The notes beneath the pieces were generated by a model, which did not search any database, was not told where the DNA came from, and worked only from the letters and a program-made list of their open reading frames with translations. A program made the position numbers and the translations under genes. A DNA stretch of 45,361 bases from the IMG/VR virus record IMGVR_UViG_3300044470_000063, positions 1 to 45,361 of that record; one strand, given 5' to 3'. Origin of the DNA: a virus. This document shows, one piece after another, positions 1 to 6,238 of this stretch. Numbering within the stretch: the stretch's first letter is position 1; every line of letters starts with the position of its first letter.

Positions 1-324
1 CGGCACCGCTCAGGTCGGCAGCGCTCAGGTCGGCACCGCGCAGGTTGGCACCGCTCAGGTTGGCACCGCTCAGGTCGGCACCGCTCAGGTCGGCATCGCT
101 CAGGTCGGCACCGCGCAGGTTGGCACCGCGCAGGTTGGCACCGCTCAGGTCGGCACCGCTCAGGTTGGCACCGCTCAGGTTGGCACCGCTCAGGTCGGCA
201 TCGCTCAGGTCGGCACCGCGCAGGTTGGCACCGCTCAGGTCGGCACCGCTCAGGTCGGCACCGCTCAGGTTGGCACCGCTCAGGTTGGCACCGCTCAGGT
301 TGGCACCGCTCAGGTTGGCACTGC
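1..324. repeat. 15-bp tandem repeat array (pentapeptide codons)
   Basis: About 21 head-to-tail copies of a 15-bp unit. On the + strand the unit alternates between caggttggcaccgct and caggtcggcaccgct, with gcgcaggtt and catcgctcagg variants. Copies are nearly identical at DNA level, including third codon positions, which points to recent expansion by slippage or recombination rather than old divergence under protein constraint. The array continues past the left edge. Confidence 0.95.
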
Positions 325-412
325 GCTTATCCATGAGCAACGATTTGATGCTGTTGTACTCCCCTGAAACAATGGCCGCACCCGTCCACCTGTTCACGAT
401 TGTGATTTGCAT
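1..412 (-). CDS. Pentapeptide-repeat protein, 3' end cut by window edge
   Basis: Reading the - strand from an ATG at 412-410 gives a non-repetitive N-terminus of about 35 residues, starting [17 protein letters not shown], followed by at least 21 uninterrupted pentapeptides of the form A(N/D)L(S/R)(G/D) that run off the left edge. No stop codon is reached. A strong ribosome site, AAGGGGGG, lies just upstream of the ATG. Pentapeptide repeats fold as a right-handed quadrilateral beta-helix; known members include gyrase-protecting DNA mimics such as Qnr and MfpA, but most phage copies have no known role. It is the last visible gene of the leftmost - strand run and has no transmembrane segment in the visible part. 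Function is unassigned; the family call is firm. Confidence 0.9.
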   Translation of the reverse strand, partial: MQITIVNRWTGAAIVSGEYNSIKSLLMDKRSANLSGANLSGANLSGANLSGADLSGADLSGANLRGADLSDADLSGANLSGANLSGADLSGANLRGANLRGADLSDADLSGADLSGANLSGANLRGADLSAADLSGA

Positions 413-496
413 ATTCCCCCCTTTGATCCTCGGATTACGCGCCGGGGTCCGCGATTACGGTTGTCGTCTCGCCATTGAACCGGCGGGTGTAGGCTA

Positions 497-922
497 TCAG
501 GCGGCGCGTTGGTTGCTGTTCCAAAATGCCTCCAATTGGCCCTTTATCCAGTCGCCAGCTTTGACTATTTCGGCATAACCGAACGACGCCGAAACGTCCC
601 ATTTGTCCTTATAAACATCGCCGAACTTTGCCGTGTCGATAGTCGGCGCGTTGATAGTGTTCTGTTCCCATTTGATCGTGCAAATCTGGTCGGAGTTGCG
701 ATGCTCGAAAAACGCGATGTTGATCTGTTTGCTGTTGGGTGCCCGCATGGAAATGACGTAGCCCTGTTCGCGGCAGTTTTCCCAGCGGGATATGATCGGT
801 TTTGCCGTGTACCCACATTTTGCATCGTCCCAAGACCCCTCTAAGCCGTCTTGATGGTTGAGGTAGCACGCTACCGCTTGGGCCTGCCAGTTTGCGCCGT
901 CATCGAAGTAATGTTTAAACAT
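497..922 (-). CDS. Hypothetical phage protein, 141 aa
   Basis: The ATG at 922 follows a good ribosome site (AAGGAG, 6 nt upstream). The 141-residue product begins [20 protein letters not shown], is soluble and mildly acidic, and is rich in W, D and N (four Trp in conserved-looking contexts such as [10 protein letters not shown] and [13 protein letters not shown]). No signal peptide, transmembrane segment or known motif is visible. It lies 12 nt after the stop of the upstream gene and is part of a run of closely spaced small - strand genes, each with its own ribosome site. I do not recognise the family. Confidence 0.75.
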   Translation of the reverse strand: MFKHYFDDGANWQAQAVACYLNHQDGLEGSWDDAKCGYTAKPIISRWENCREQGYVISMRAPNSKQINIAFFEHRNSDQICTIKWEQNTINAPTIDTAKFGDVYKDKWDVSASFGYAEIVKAGDWIKGQLEAFWNSNQRAA

Positions 923-934
923 GGTTGTATCTCC

Positions 935-1273
935 TTAAAGTTTGAACGTGAAATCGTTGCAATCGAAAGAGTGGCAGCAGACGGAGACAACCGCGCCGTT
1001 TGCGTATGTCCTCCACCCGCTTGGCGCTTCCATAATCCGGCGCACGAAGTCGGCAGCACGCTCGCTGAAATCACCCTTGCCAAAGTTGATGGCGTTGTCA
1101 TAGGCGTAATCGTCGGAGTATTTGCCAGTACAGCGCAGGGCCGAAAATTGCCCGTTCATCAGGGCTTTATATACGTGCGGCAGTGTCCACTTGGCAGGAG
1201 CCGCTTTGAGCGCGCGGACCGTCTTGAGTGTGGCGTCGTAACGTTTCTGTGCTTCAAGCCGTTTTGCGTTCAT
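935..1273 (-). CDS. Hypothetical phage protein, 112 aa
   Basis: The ATG at 1273 is preceded by AAAGGGGGATGAG, a clear ribosome site. The product starts with a basic helix (MNAKRLEAQKRYDATLKTVR) and ends in a Cys/His-containing stretch, VSVCCHSFDCNDFTFKL. No catalytic signature or membrane segment is seen. It sits mid-operon in the leftward block, which is probably early-transcribed, between the 141-aa and 71-aa genes. Unknown function. Confidence 0.75.
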   Translation of the reverse strand: MNAKRLEAQKRYDATLKTVRALKAAPAKWTLPHVYKALMNGQFSALRCTGKYSDDYAYDNAINFGKGDFSERAADFVRRIMEAPSGWRTYANGAVVSVCCHSFDCNDFTFKL

Positions 1274-1297
1274 CTCATCCCCCTTTTGCTTCGCTGG

Positions 1298-1513
1298 TTA
1301 GTTGACTGCTACCCGTTCCGACGATACCCAGGTTTCGCCATCACCTGATACCGGAGTGACGAGGTAATCGACGCGCCCGAAGGCTTGCTTCACGTCGCGG
1401 ATTATCACGTTGAACTGCATCTTGTCCGACTGCATCAGGCCGCTTTTGCCGATTACTGTCATGATACCTTTCAGCATTTCACCGGAATGCTTCTTGTAGA
1501 TAGGGAATGCCAT
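1298..1513 (-). CDS. Small hypothetical protein, 71 aa
   Basis: The reading frame is open further upstream, but I place the start at the ATG at 1513 because AAAAAAGGAGACACTT lies immediately before it and the residues upstream are low-complexity Arg-rich shadow coding. The product begins MAFPIYKKHSGEMLKGIMTV and ends SSERVAVN. It looks like a compact soluble beta-rich protein with no known motif. It shares the leftward block with neighbours that use the same AAGGAGA-type ribosome site. Confidence 0.7.
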   Translation of the reverse strand: MAFPIYKKHSGEMLKGIMTVIGKSGLMQSDKMQFNVIIRDVKQAFGRVDYLVTPVSGDGETWVSSERVAVN

Positions 1514-1536
1514 AAGTGTCTCCTTTTTTGATTGGT

Positions 1537-1740
1537 TTAGTGGGGTTCCACCGAGTACCAGCCGTTGTAGAGGTTCGAAATGGTGTGATCCTGGGGGCCA
1601 CGAACGCCGCCGCAAGTGCAGCCTTTGATGCCGCAAAGTTTCTTTCCTGCGCGGATAATGACGGCTTCGGACACTTCCCCATTCTTCACAAGTACGGTCG
1701 CTTCGGAATTGTGGAAATTGTTTTTGAGGGTTGCTTTCAT
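1537..1740 (-). CDS. Small Cys-containing protein, 67 aa
   Basis: The ATG at 1740 follows AAAGGAGACACACC. The product, starting MKATLKNNFHNSEATVLVKN, has a central cluster LCGIKGCTCGGVRG in which three cysteines within seven residues could bind a metal, and a C-terminal NGWYSVEP. Many phages carry small orphan proteins of this size in early operons. No family is recognised; a metal-binding role is inference from the Cys cluster only. Confidence 0.7.
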   Translation of the reverse strand: MKATLKNNFHNSEATVLVKNGEVSEAVIIRAGKKLCGIKGCTCGGVRGPQDHTISNLYNGWYSVEPH

Positions 1741-1789
1741 GGTGTGTCTCCTTTGCGCACTTTGGCCGGTGCGCGCGGCGTGAGGGCGA

Positions 1790-1933
1790 TTAGTCTTCCA
1801 GGATTTCTTCCACTTCTCCGATCACTTCGATGGGCTCGCCGTTTTCGTCGCTCAGGGTGACCGTGACCACCTGTCCGATCTCCGCCTCTTCTACCTGCCC
1901 AACCGTCTGGTCTTTCAAAAGTACAGTCTTCAT
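1790..1933 (-). CDS. Very small acidic protein, 47 aa
   Basis: A 47-residue product starting MKTVLLKDQTVGQVEEAEIG and ending VIGEVEEILED. I chose the ATG at 1933 over the longer upstream opening because GGCAAAGGAGATTCGAT sits directly before it and upstream codons encode improbable Arg/Pro/Gln-rich sequence. The protein is strongly acidic and Val/Glu-rich, and looks like a small beta-barrel or an inhibitor-sized protein. Function unknown. Confidence 0.6.
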   Translation of the reverse strand: MKTVLLKDQTVGQVEEAEIGQVVTVTLSDENGEPIEVIGEVEEILED

Positions 1934-1980
1934 ATCGAATCTCCTTTGCCGGTTATGAGGCGACCGGCGGCGCGGGGGCT

Positions 1981-2199
1981 CTATTTTTTGTAAAAGTCTT
2001 GCTCGTGGCTGTCGTTGACCCATAGTTCGGCGTGGTCCGTCCCCATTGCTTCGTGCGTGGTTCCGGCGTGGTCTGTTGCGAACGTATCAGAGAGCAGCCA
2101 TTCACACTGCTCTTTTGCCTCTTTCTTGGTGTCGCGCGCGCGTTCAGTTATTGTGTCCCCGTTGATGTCGACTAGCCTCGCGAATATCCTTTTTCCCAT
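1981..2199 (-). CDS. Hypothetical protein, 72 aa, first gene of leftward operon
   Basis: The ATG at 2199 follows CAAGGGGGGTGCC, and a good sigma70-type promoter lies 42-70 nt upstream, so this is the first gene of the leftward block. The product starts MGKRIFARLVDINGDTITER, then has a Lys/Glu-rich helix and a His/Asp-rich middle (TFATDHAGTTHEAMGTDHAELW). The regularly spaced HxxxxxH and DH pairs could bind metal, but no family is recognised. Confidence 0.7.
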   Translation of the reverse strand: MGKRIFARLVDINGDTITERARDTKKEAKEQCEWLLSDTFATDHAGTTHEAMGTDHAELWVNDSHEQDFYKK

Positions 2200-2240
2200 G
2201 GCACCCCCCTTGAGTTGTGCTGCATCGTTCTGTTACCCTT

Positions 2241-2268
2241 ATAATATCAGTTGCAGCCGTAATGTCCA
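2241..2268 (-). promoter_or_regulatory. Sigma70-type promoter for leftward operon
   Basis: On the - strand, TGGACA (plus coordinates 2263-2268) is followed after 16 nt by TATTAT (2241-2246); each box matches 5 of 6 consensus bases. It points into the run of - strand genes starting at 2199. A GATGCACATG site lies 8 nt upstream of the -35 box. Confidence 0.65.
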
Positions 2269-2275
2269 GAAAAAA

Positions 2276-2285
2276 GATGCACATG
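2276..2285. promoter_or_regulatory. GATGCACATG site 1 (candidate operator)
   Basis: First of three exact copies of GATGCACATG; a fourth near-copy (AATGCACATA) lies at 6215-6224. All four are outside confident genes, in the 2.2-6.3 kb control region. This copy extends into the perfect palindrome CACATGTG (2280-2287) and lies just upstream of the leftward promoter. Confidence 0.4.
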
Positions 2286-2354
2286 TGATAAAATAATTTC
2301 AGCGGGGAAAACTGCCAGCAATTGCGGGCACTTGCATCGTGTCAAGAGCGAAAC

Positions 2355-2383
2355 TTGACCGGGAGGGAGAAAAAGTTTATATT
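2355..2383 (+). promoter_or_regulatory. Sigma70-type promoter, rightward
   Basis: TTGACC (2355-2360), a 17-nt spacer, and TATATT (2378-2383). Both hexamers match 5 of 6 consensus bases. It lies 31 nt upstream of the ATG at 2414, and the intervening sequence contains a Shine-Dalgarno-like AAGGGG. Confidence 0.65.
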
Positions 2384-2413
2384 GCGGGGGAAGATTGACA
2401 AGGGGTAACAGCG

Positions 2414-2620
2414 ATGAAGAGAAAAGAAGCGGTGGACGCGATCCGTCGTATGACCACGATGGTGCAGGCATTCGATGAAAATTATGACTGCACGACGGAG
2501 ATTGAGTTCGTCAATTTGCTAATTGAGGGCATTTTGCTGGTCTACGACCGGGAGAAGAAAAAACCCGGCCTTACGTCTTCCGATACAGAAGCGGTCCCCG
2601 GTGAGCGTGCTCAGGATTGA
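2414..2620 (+). CDS. Small hypothetical protein, 68 aa
   Basis: A 68-residue product starting MKRKEAVDAIRRMTTMVQAF, largely alpha-helical, with an acidic middle and a polar tail. It sits 31 nt downstream of a well-formed sigma70 promoter and has a modest ribosome site (AAGGGG). Its last 50 nt overlap the 3' end of the convergent winged-helix gene at 2571-2972, which is unusual but tolerated in phages. No motif is recognised. The promoter and start context are the main support. Confidence 0.5.
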   Translation: MKRKEAVDAIRRMTTMVQAFDENYDCTTEIEFVNLLIEGILLVYDREKKKPGLTSSDTEAVPGERAQD

Positions 2621-2972
2621 TCTGAAACCAGATACTTCCCTTGTGCTCCGCTTTCAAAATATAGCCGAGTTCGATCAATCTGCCCATGCCCTTCACCACG
2701 TTCGAGTAGTCCAGGCCGAACTTGGTGGCGACGCTGCGCTGGGTCTCAGCTATCCAGCCGCCCGGCTCCATAATGGTGCAAAGCTTCAGGTAAAGCAAAG
2801 CGTCGGCCTTGCGCACTCGGTCATCCAATGCTATCGCGTGCCAGAGCATAAAATACCCCTTTCCTTTCGCGTCTTTGTTCGACGGTAGGTGAGAAAATGA
2901 CGCAACTATCAGACCGGTCGAAGTGTCCATCAAAATGTACCGATCTGGCTTTTTCTCTTTAAATTCAGGCAT
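2571..2972 (-). CDS. RepL-like winged-helix DNA-binding protein
   Basis: A 133-residue protein starting MPEFKEKKPDRYILMDTSTG. The N-terminal third is a beta-rich lead-in. Residues about 55-110 form a winged-helix arrangement in which LYLKLCTIMEPGG is followed by WIAETQRSVATKFGLDYSNV and a wing-like GYILKAEHKG. It ends SIWFQINPEHAHRG, resembling the C-terminus of RepL-type plasmid replication proteins (INPE followed by a basic Gly tail). The role could be replication initiation or transcription control; I infer the former with modest weight because a DnaA box lies at 6043. A promoter at 3011-3040 drives it. The ribosome site is weak (AGGCGG). Confidence 0.65.
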   Translation of the reverse strand: MPEFKEKKPDRYILMDTSTGLIVASFSHLPSNKDAKGKGYFMLWHAIALDDRVRKADALLYLKLCTIMEPGGWIAETQRSVATKFGLDYSNVVKGMGRLIELGYILKAEHKGSIWFQINPEHAHRGPLLYRKT

Positions 2973-3010
2973 TTAGCCGCCTAGTAAAATATGTCATGAA
3001 AACATGGCAA

Positions 3011-3040
3011 AATATACCACCGGGAAACATGCAAAGTCAA
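3011..3040 (-). promoter_or_regulatory. Sigma70-type promoter for RepL-like gene
   Basis: On the - strand, TTGACT (plus 3035-3040), an 18-nt spacer, and TATATT (3011-3016), each 5 of 6 consensus, 39 nt upstream of the ATG at 2972. A CATGAAAACATG symmetric element lies between promoter and gene and could be an operator. Confidence 0.6.
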
Positions 3041-3043
3041 TGG

Positions 3044-3072
3044 TTTACAACGTGCCTCCTTCTTTATATCTT
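3044..3072 (+). promoter_or_regulatory. Candidate rightward promoter before small terminase
   Basis: TTTACA (3044-3049), a 17-nt spacer, and TATCTT (3067-3072) on the + strand, back-to-back with the - strand promoter at 3011-3040. It would transcribe the 40-aa gene and the small terminase. The -10 box is only 4 of 6, so this is a weaker call. Confidence 0.4.
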
Positions 3073-3205
3073 TACCATGTTGCAGGCTCCAAATCCGGTC
3101 ACAAGCTGGAAAGCCAAGGTTTTAAACCATCCCAGTGTTTCACCCGGAGCCGGTAACGGCGAAGGGATCAATTCAGCTCACTCACACTCACAGGAGGATC
3201 ATCCA

Positions 3206-3328
3206 ATGGCAGCAACGAACCAGCCCAACATCCCCGCAGCATACGCACTCATGGCAATCTTCGGACTCCGCAGGATCGAGACCACCGCCGCCAGCAACCG
3301 GCCCAACGGCGACGGCGTAAAGGGCTAG
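3206..3328 (+). CDS. Very small protein upstream of terminase, 40 aa
   Basis: The ATG at 3206 has a strong ribosome site (CAGGAGGATCATCCA). The 40-residue product begins MAATNQPNIPAAYALMAIFG and contains a short hydrophobic helix followed by a polar Arg/Asn/Gly tail. The frame is open upstream, but the ribosome site fixes this start. Its stop is 4 nt before the GTG of the small terminase, suggesting translational coupling. No family is recognised. Confidence 0.55.
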   Translation: MAATNQPNIPAAYALMAIFGLRRIETTAASNRPNGDGVKG

Positions 3329-3332
3329 CGCC

Positions 3333-3890
3333 GTGACGATCACCTCCGGGCTCAGACTGGCCGAAGTCGCCGGTACAGCCGAAGATATCGAGCGAGCAAG
3401 GGCCAGGATACTCCAGAAGAAAGGTCGCCCGTCTCTGTACTCACCGGAACTCGCTGCCGAGATATTCCTGCGGCTCGAATCGGGCGAATCGCTAACGGCT
3501 GTGTGCAGGGACGACCACATGCCGCATATCAGCCAAATCTACAAGTGGAGAGGCGAACTCCCACATTTTGACGAAGGCTACAGGCGCGCAACCAAGCAGG
3601 CCGCGACCTCATACGCTCATACCGGCCTAGATATGCTGGACGACCTGGAGAAGCCGAAATACGACGAGAACGGCGAGATTATCCCCCTCAGTATGGTTGC
3701 TGTCAGACTGGCAGAGACTAGGGCTAAGTACCGGAAAGACCTCGCCAAAGACTATGACCGCGACACCTTCGGCGACCGGCTCAAAGTCGATCAGACGGTA
3801 GCCGTTGAGACCGTGGAGCAGCAAATCCAGCGGCTAACAGGTGGCTCAATGCCGGTAGAAGTGGTCAATCTCCTGGAGCTGGAAGAGTAA
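3333..3890 (+). CDS. terS: Terminase small subunit-like protein
   Basis: A 185-residue protein starting at a GTG 4 nt after the preceding stop. After an N-terminal helix comes GRPSLYSPELAAEIFLRLES, then an HTH-like segment (about residues 50-75, GESLTAVCRDDHMPHISQIY) and KWRGELPHFDEGYRRA. This order (GRPSxYxPE, CRDxxMP, hYKW) is typical of Sf6-like small terminases, which recognise the packaging site and load the large subunit. The central and C-terminal helices fit the oligomerisation region. Unusually, the large terminase lies 5.9 kb downstream, separated by integrase and accessory genes. The odd non-coding tract immediately 3' may be its packaging-site region (inference). Confidence 0.85.
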   Translation: MTITSGLRLAEVAGTAEDIERARARILQKKGRPSLYSPELAAEIFLRLESGESLTAVCRDDHMPHISQIYKWRGELPHFDEGYRRATKQAATSYAHTGLDMLDDLEKPKYDENGEIIPLSMVAVRLAETRAKYRKDLAKDYDRDTFGDRLKVDQTVAVETVEQQIQRLTGGSMPVEVVNLLELEE

Positions 3891-3907
3891 CCCCGCGATA
3901 TTGCTAG

Positions 3908-3917
3908 GATGCACATG
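3908..3917. promoter_or_regulatory. GATGCACATG site 2 (candidate operator)
   Basis: Second exact copy of the motif, 18 nt after the small terminase stop and abutting a CAACTTA-TCTGT-TAAGTTG inverted repeat. The centre ACATGT is palindromic. Confidence 0.4.
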
Positions 3918-4404
3918 TCAACTTATCTGTTAAGTTGGCCCAAGGGGGCGCGGACCCGCTCTAGGGGCCAGTTTGCAAGCTAGATGCGGGGTTGGTCGGG
4001 GGCTGGGGTAAACTGTGGGCGCGGGTTTTCGGGGGGGCTGTGGGGGGGGGGGTGGGGGGGGGGGGTGACCCCCCACCCATGTCCATGGCCCCCCTGCCCT
4101 CCCCTACGAAGTACCATAGGATACCTCCCCCATTCCCCCGCCCTTTTCACTTTCCCGCTCGTTCTCCCCTTATCCCCTCCTCCGTTTATCTCGTTCTACG
4201 CCCCACGGCTTCATTGTACGTGTGCTGTAGCGGTTTTCTCCCCTCCGCCTATACACTACTATACCCTTGGGTGAGTTCGCCGCTCCTAGGCCATATTTTG
4301 CTCACCGGTCAGGTATCCCCCCCTTACCGAATAAGCCCCCTTATTCTTTGGCACGGACCCCACTAAAATTTTTCTTGGAAATTTCAGAAAACAGTTGCAA
4401 TGAA

Positions 4405-4414
4405 GATGCACATG
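4405..4414. promoter_or_regulatory. GATGCACATG site 3 (candidate operator)
   Basis: Third exact copy, 39 nt upstream of the ATG at 4453 and downstream of a possible -35 TTGCAA (4395-4400). It would lie between -35 and -10 of a promoter for that gene, as the related site at 6215 does for the RHH gene. Confidence 0.4.
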
Positions 4415-4452
4415 ATGATAGGGTTATGCCTACCAATTAAGGAGGTGTTGAT

Positions 4453-4674
4453 ATGAGGTTTTACGGCGAACCAAAACTTGGAGAGAAACGGCACCGCACC
4501 GGGTTCTTGTTTTTGCCTAAGAAGATCGGCAATGAAACACGGTGGCTGGAGGCGACCGTTGGTATTCTGTCAGGTATGGCGGATCGGCAGTTAAAAGGTG
4601 GGATGCCATCGGCAACATCTATGAACATCCCGGATTACTTGGAGCCGAGCCATGACCGACCAGCCACAATATAA
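4453..4674 (+). CDS. Small hypothetical protein, 73 aa
   Basis: The start ATG follows an excellent ribosome site (AATTAAGGAGGTGTTG). The product begins MRFYGEPKLGEKRHRTGFLF, has a KKIGNETRWLE segment and an amphipathic middle, and no recognisable domain. Its final 23 nt overlap the start of the zinc-finger gene at 4652 in another frame, a common phage arrangement. It is the first gene after the G-run tract. Confidence 0.6.
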   Translation: MRFYGEPKLGEKRHRTGFLFLPKKIGNETRWLEATVGILSGMADRQLKGGMPSATSMNIPDYLEPSHDRPATI

Positions 4675-5164
4675 GCTCTGCAAGCGGGGGCACGTGCGGT
4701 CGCCGGACAATTTGAACAAGGGAGGCGCTTGTAAGCAATGCCTAAAATTTCTCCGGTCATCGGATGAATATAGGGCAAAGGACGCCGCTTGGCATAGGGC
4801 GTACCATCGTACACCAGAAGGCAAAGCGTACTTATTGCAGCGGAAGAAAACACCAGCGGACAAAGCGCGCAGAAAAAGATACGCGGCAAAGTATGGGCAA
4901 ACGCCCAAGAATAAAGAGTACCGGAAAGAATACAATCAGCGTCCAGAAACCAAAGCAAGGATAACCGCATGGCGTCAGAGCCCAGCATTCAAAGCGCGAG
5001 AGGCTGCAAGAGGCTCTATGAACAACGAAATTCTTACCAAGAGCATAGTAGCTCGATTAATAGGAATCCCCGCCGCCGATGCAACGCCAGAACTCATCGA
5101 AATTAAACGCTTAACTATCCAACTGAAAAGGAGCCTGAAAAATGTCCAACACAAAAAATGCTGA
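4652..5164 (+). CDS. Zinc-finger, Lys/Arg-rich DNA-binding protein
   Basis: A 170-residue, very basic protein. Near the N-terminus LCKRGHVRSPDNL and GGACKQC give a Cys/His...CxxC knuckle like the zinc site of phage HNH-type and zinc-finger proteins. It is followed by loosely repeated segments (YHRTPEGKAY, RKKTPADKAR, YGQTPKNKEY, YNQRPETKAR, WRQSPAFKAR), about one every 13-15 residues. The C-terminal PELIEIKRLTIQLKRSLK is typical of phage HNH-like proteins, but I see no intact HNH triad. Probably DNA binding; nuclease activity is uncertain. Base composition is more A-rich than its neighbours, hinting at separate origin. Confidence 0.6.
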   Translation: MTDQPQYKLCKRGHVRSPDNLNKGGACKQCLKFLRSSDEYRAKDAAWHRAYHRTPEGKAYLLQRKKTPADKARRKRYAAKYGQTPKNKEYRKEYNQRPETKARITAWRQSPAFKAREAARGSMNNEILTKSIVARLIGIPAADATPELIEIKRLTIQLKRSLKNVQHKKC

Positions 5165-5375
5165 AATCACCACCACCGGGAAACTCCGCTCTGCACTGTC
5201 CGACTGCCTTGAGCGCGTAGCTAAGGGCGAACTCAACGCGAACGACGCCAAGGCAATCATCGGGCTGTCGAACCAGATCACCACCAACATGGCCGTTGAG
5301 CTGAAACACCGGGGGCTTCAGTCCTCGCTCGGCCAGCAGGTCACAACCTTCGGTAAAGTAGAAATCGGAGGATAA
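5142..5375 (+). CDS. Small hypothetical phage protein, 77 aa
   Basis: A 77-residue helical protein starting MSNTKNAEITTTGKLRSALS, with ribosome site AAAGGAGCCTGAAAA. The core SDCLERVAKGELNANDAKAI resembles small phage proteins often found beside replication or recombination genes, but I cannot name a family. It overlaps the end of the zinc-finger gene by 23 nt and ends 2 nt before the integrase start, so these genes are probably co-translated. Confidence 0.65.
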   Translation: MSNTKNAEITTTGKLRSALSDCLERVAKGELNANDAKAIIGLSNQITTNMAVELKHRGLQSSLGQQVTTFGKVEIGG

Positions 5376-5377
5376 CC

Positions 5378-5965
5378 ATGACCCGCCAACAAGCCCAATC
5401 CCAAAACCACCCGCAGCCGGGTTCGATCATCGCCGCCGACCCTCTGCGCACGTTCGACCAGGTGAAGGAAGTAAAGGAGTACCTGGGGCGTCATTCTGTT
5501 CGCGATCTGGCGATGTTCACGTTTGGGGTAAACACAAATTTGCGGGCGTCGGACATAGTTCGGGTGACGGTGGGCGATGTCCATAGCGGGTCACTGACCA
5601 TCCGTGAGCAGAAGACGGGGAAGGTGCGGCGGATCGGGCTGAATGACACGGTTATGGCGGCGCTTCAGCCATTGAGGGGGCGCGAGAGTTCAGCCCCGCT
5701 GTTCGCTTCGGCGAAGGGGGGGGGATTTCTGACCGTATCGGCGCTATCGCGGATGGTGAAGTGGTGGTGCGAGGATTGCGGTTTCAAGGGTAACTTCTCG
5801 GCGCACACGATGCGGAAGACGTGGGCGTTCTTCCAGTATTTCCACTTCGGGACGGACATCGTGCGGATCTCTGACCAGTTAAATCACAGCTCCGTTGCGA
5901 TGACATACCGATACCTCGGGATTACGCCGCGTGAGGTGTCCGAGATGTACGCCAGGGAGATTTAG
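5378..5965 (+). CDS. int: Tyrosine recombinase (integrase), short form
   Basis: A 195-residue protein with the full tyrosine-recombinase active site: Arg56 (NLRASDIVRV), Lys79 (EQKTGK), His143 and Arg146 (HTMRKT), His170 (LNHSS) and the nucleophile Tyr179 (TYRYLGI), which is 9 residues after His170 as in XerD. It would cut and rejoin DNA for integration, excision or multimer resolution. Compared with about 300-400 aa for phage integrases it lacks the N-terminal arm-binding domain and most of the core-binding domain, so it may be a minimal integrase or a resolvase. Ribosome site GGAGGATAACC; 2 nt gap from the upstream gene. Confidence 0.9.
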   Translation: MTRQQAQSQNHPQPGSIIAADPLRTFDQVKEVKEYLGRHSVRDLAMFTFGVNTNLRASDIVRVTVGDVHSGSLTIREQKTGKVRRIGLNDTVMAALQPLRGRESSAPLFASAKGGGFLTVSALSRMVKWWCEDCGFKGNFSAHTMRKTWAFFQYFHFGTDIVRISDQLNHSSVAMTYRYLGITPREVSEMYAREI

Positions 5966-6202
5966 GTTGTCCGCTCCATACCATCGTGGATCTGCCGATG
6001 CCGGTACTTGTTTGATTCTGGATTGCGAAAGCGAGGGTGAAGTTATCCACACATGTCATACGTCCCGCCAGCGCGATTTAAACTATACCATGAGCGACAA
6101 TTGGGGAGGTCAAGTTGCTATCGGCGTCGGCAACGGGTACGACTTGGGCGACGGTAATTATTGGGTGAGCCACCGGTAAAATGGCATAGCGCGTTATTTT
6201 TG
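5966..6202. other. Intergenic region after integrase; possible attachment or origin site
   Basis: About 240 bp without a confident gene. It contains a perfect DnaA box (6043-6051). A 29-codon open frame (ATG 6090, product starting MSDNWGGQVAIGVGNGYDLG) lacks a ribosome site and is not called. Proximity to the recombinase makes it a candidate attP region, but no crossover core can be identified without the host sequence. Confidence 0.5.
6043..6051 (+). promoter_or_regulatory. DnaA box TTATCCACA
   Basis: A perfect match to the strong DnaA-binding consensus TTATNCACA in non-coding DNA. It is a single copy here, so DnaA-dependent replication or regulation is possible but unproven. Confidence 0.5.
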
Positions 6203-6231
6203 TTGACATTGCCGAATGCACATAGTATTGG
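6203..6231 (+). promoter_or_regulatory. Promoter and operator of RHH gene
   Basis: A consensus TTGACA (6203-6208) is followed by a weak -10 (TATTGG at 6226, or TAGTAT at 6223). AATGCACATA (6215-6224) sits in the spacer, and TGCAC...GTGCA forms an inverted repeat (6217-6235). The start codon is at 6239, so the transcript leader is very short or absent. The layout suggests autorepression by the RHH product. Confidence 0.55.
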
Positions 6232-6238
6232 TGCACAC

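Larger units (their letters stand above)
3891..4452. other. 560-bp non-coding tract with G-runs and strand-composition switch
   Basis: No credible gene is present. In order: a GATGCACATG site (3908), a 7-bp inverted repeat CAACTTA/TAAGTTG (3919-3937), then rising G content with runs G4, G5, G4, G7 (4031-4037), G11 (4042-4052) and G12 (4054-4065). A GGGGGG-TGA-CCCCCC hairpin is centred at 4067, after which the + strand becomes C/T-rich to about 4345. It ends with an A/T-rich stretch and another GATGCACATG (4405). It directly follows the small terminase gene, the usual neighbourhood of pac or cos. Open frames inside it have compositional-bias products only. Confidence 0.8.

Noticed and set aside
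1-324. CRISPR-like repeat array
   Set aside because: Units are directly tandem with no spacers and encode pentapeptides in frame.
45-578. + strand open frame encoding a low-complexity [10 protein letters not shown]-type protein
   Set aside because: It is the antisense of the pentapeptide-repeat array; the repeat makes the frame open, and the - strand has a proper start and ribosome site.
3984-4366. Two overlapping + strand open frames in the G-run and pyrimidine tract
   Set aside because: Products are Gly/Trp then Pro/Leu/Ser-biased, have no ribosome site and reflect base composition only.
5931-6179. 82-codon + frame after the integrase
   Set aside because: Starts inside the integrase and lacks a ribosome site; the internal 29-codon frame (ATG 6090) also lacks one.
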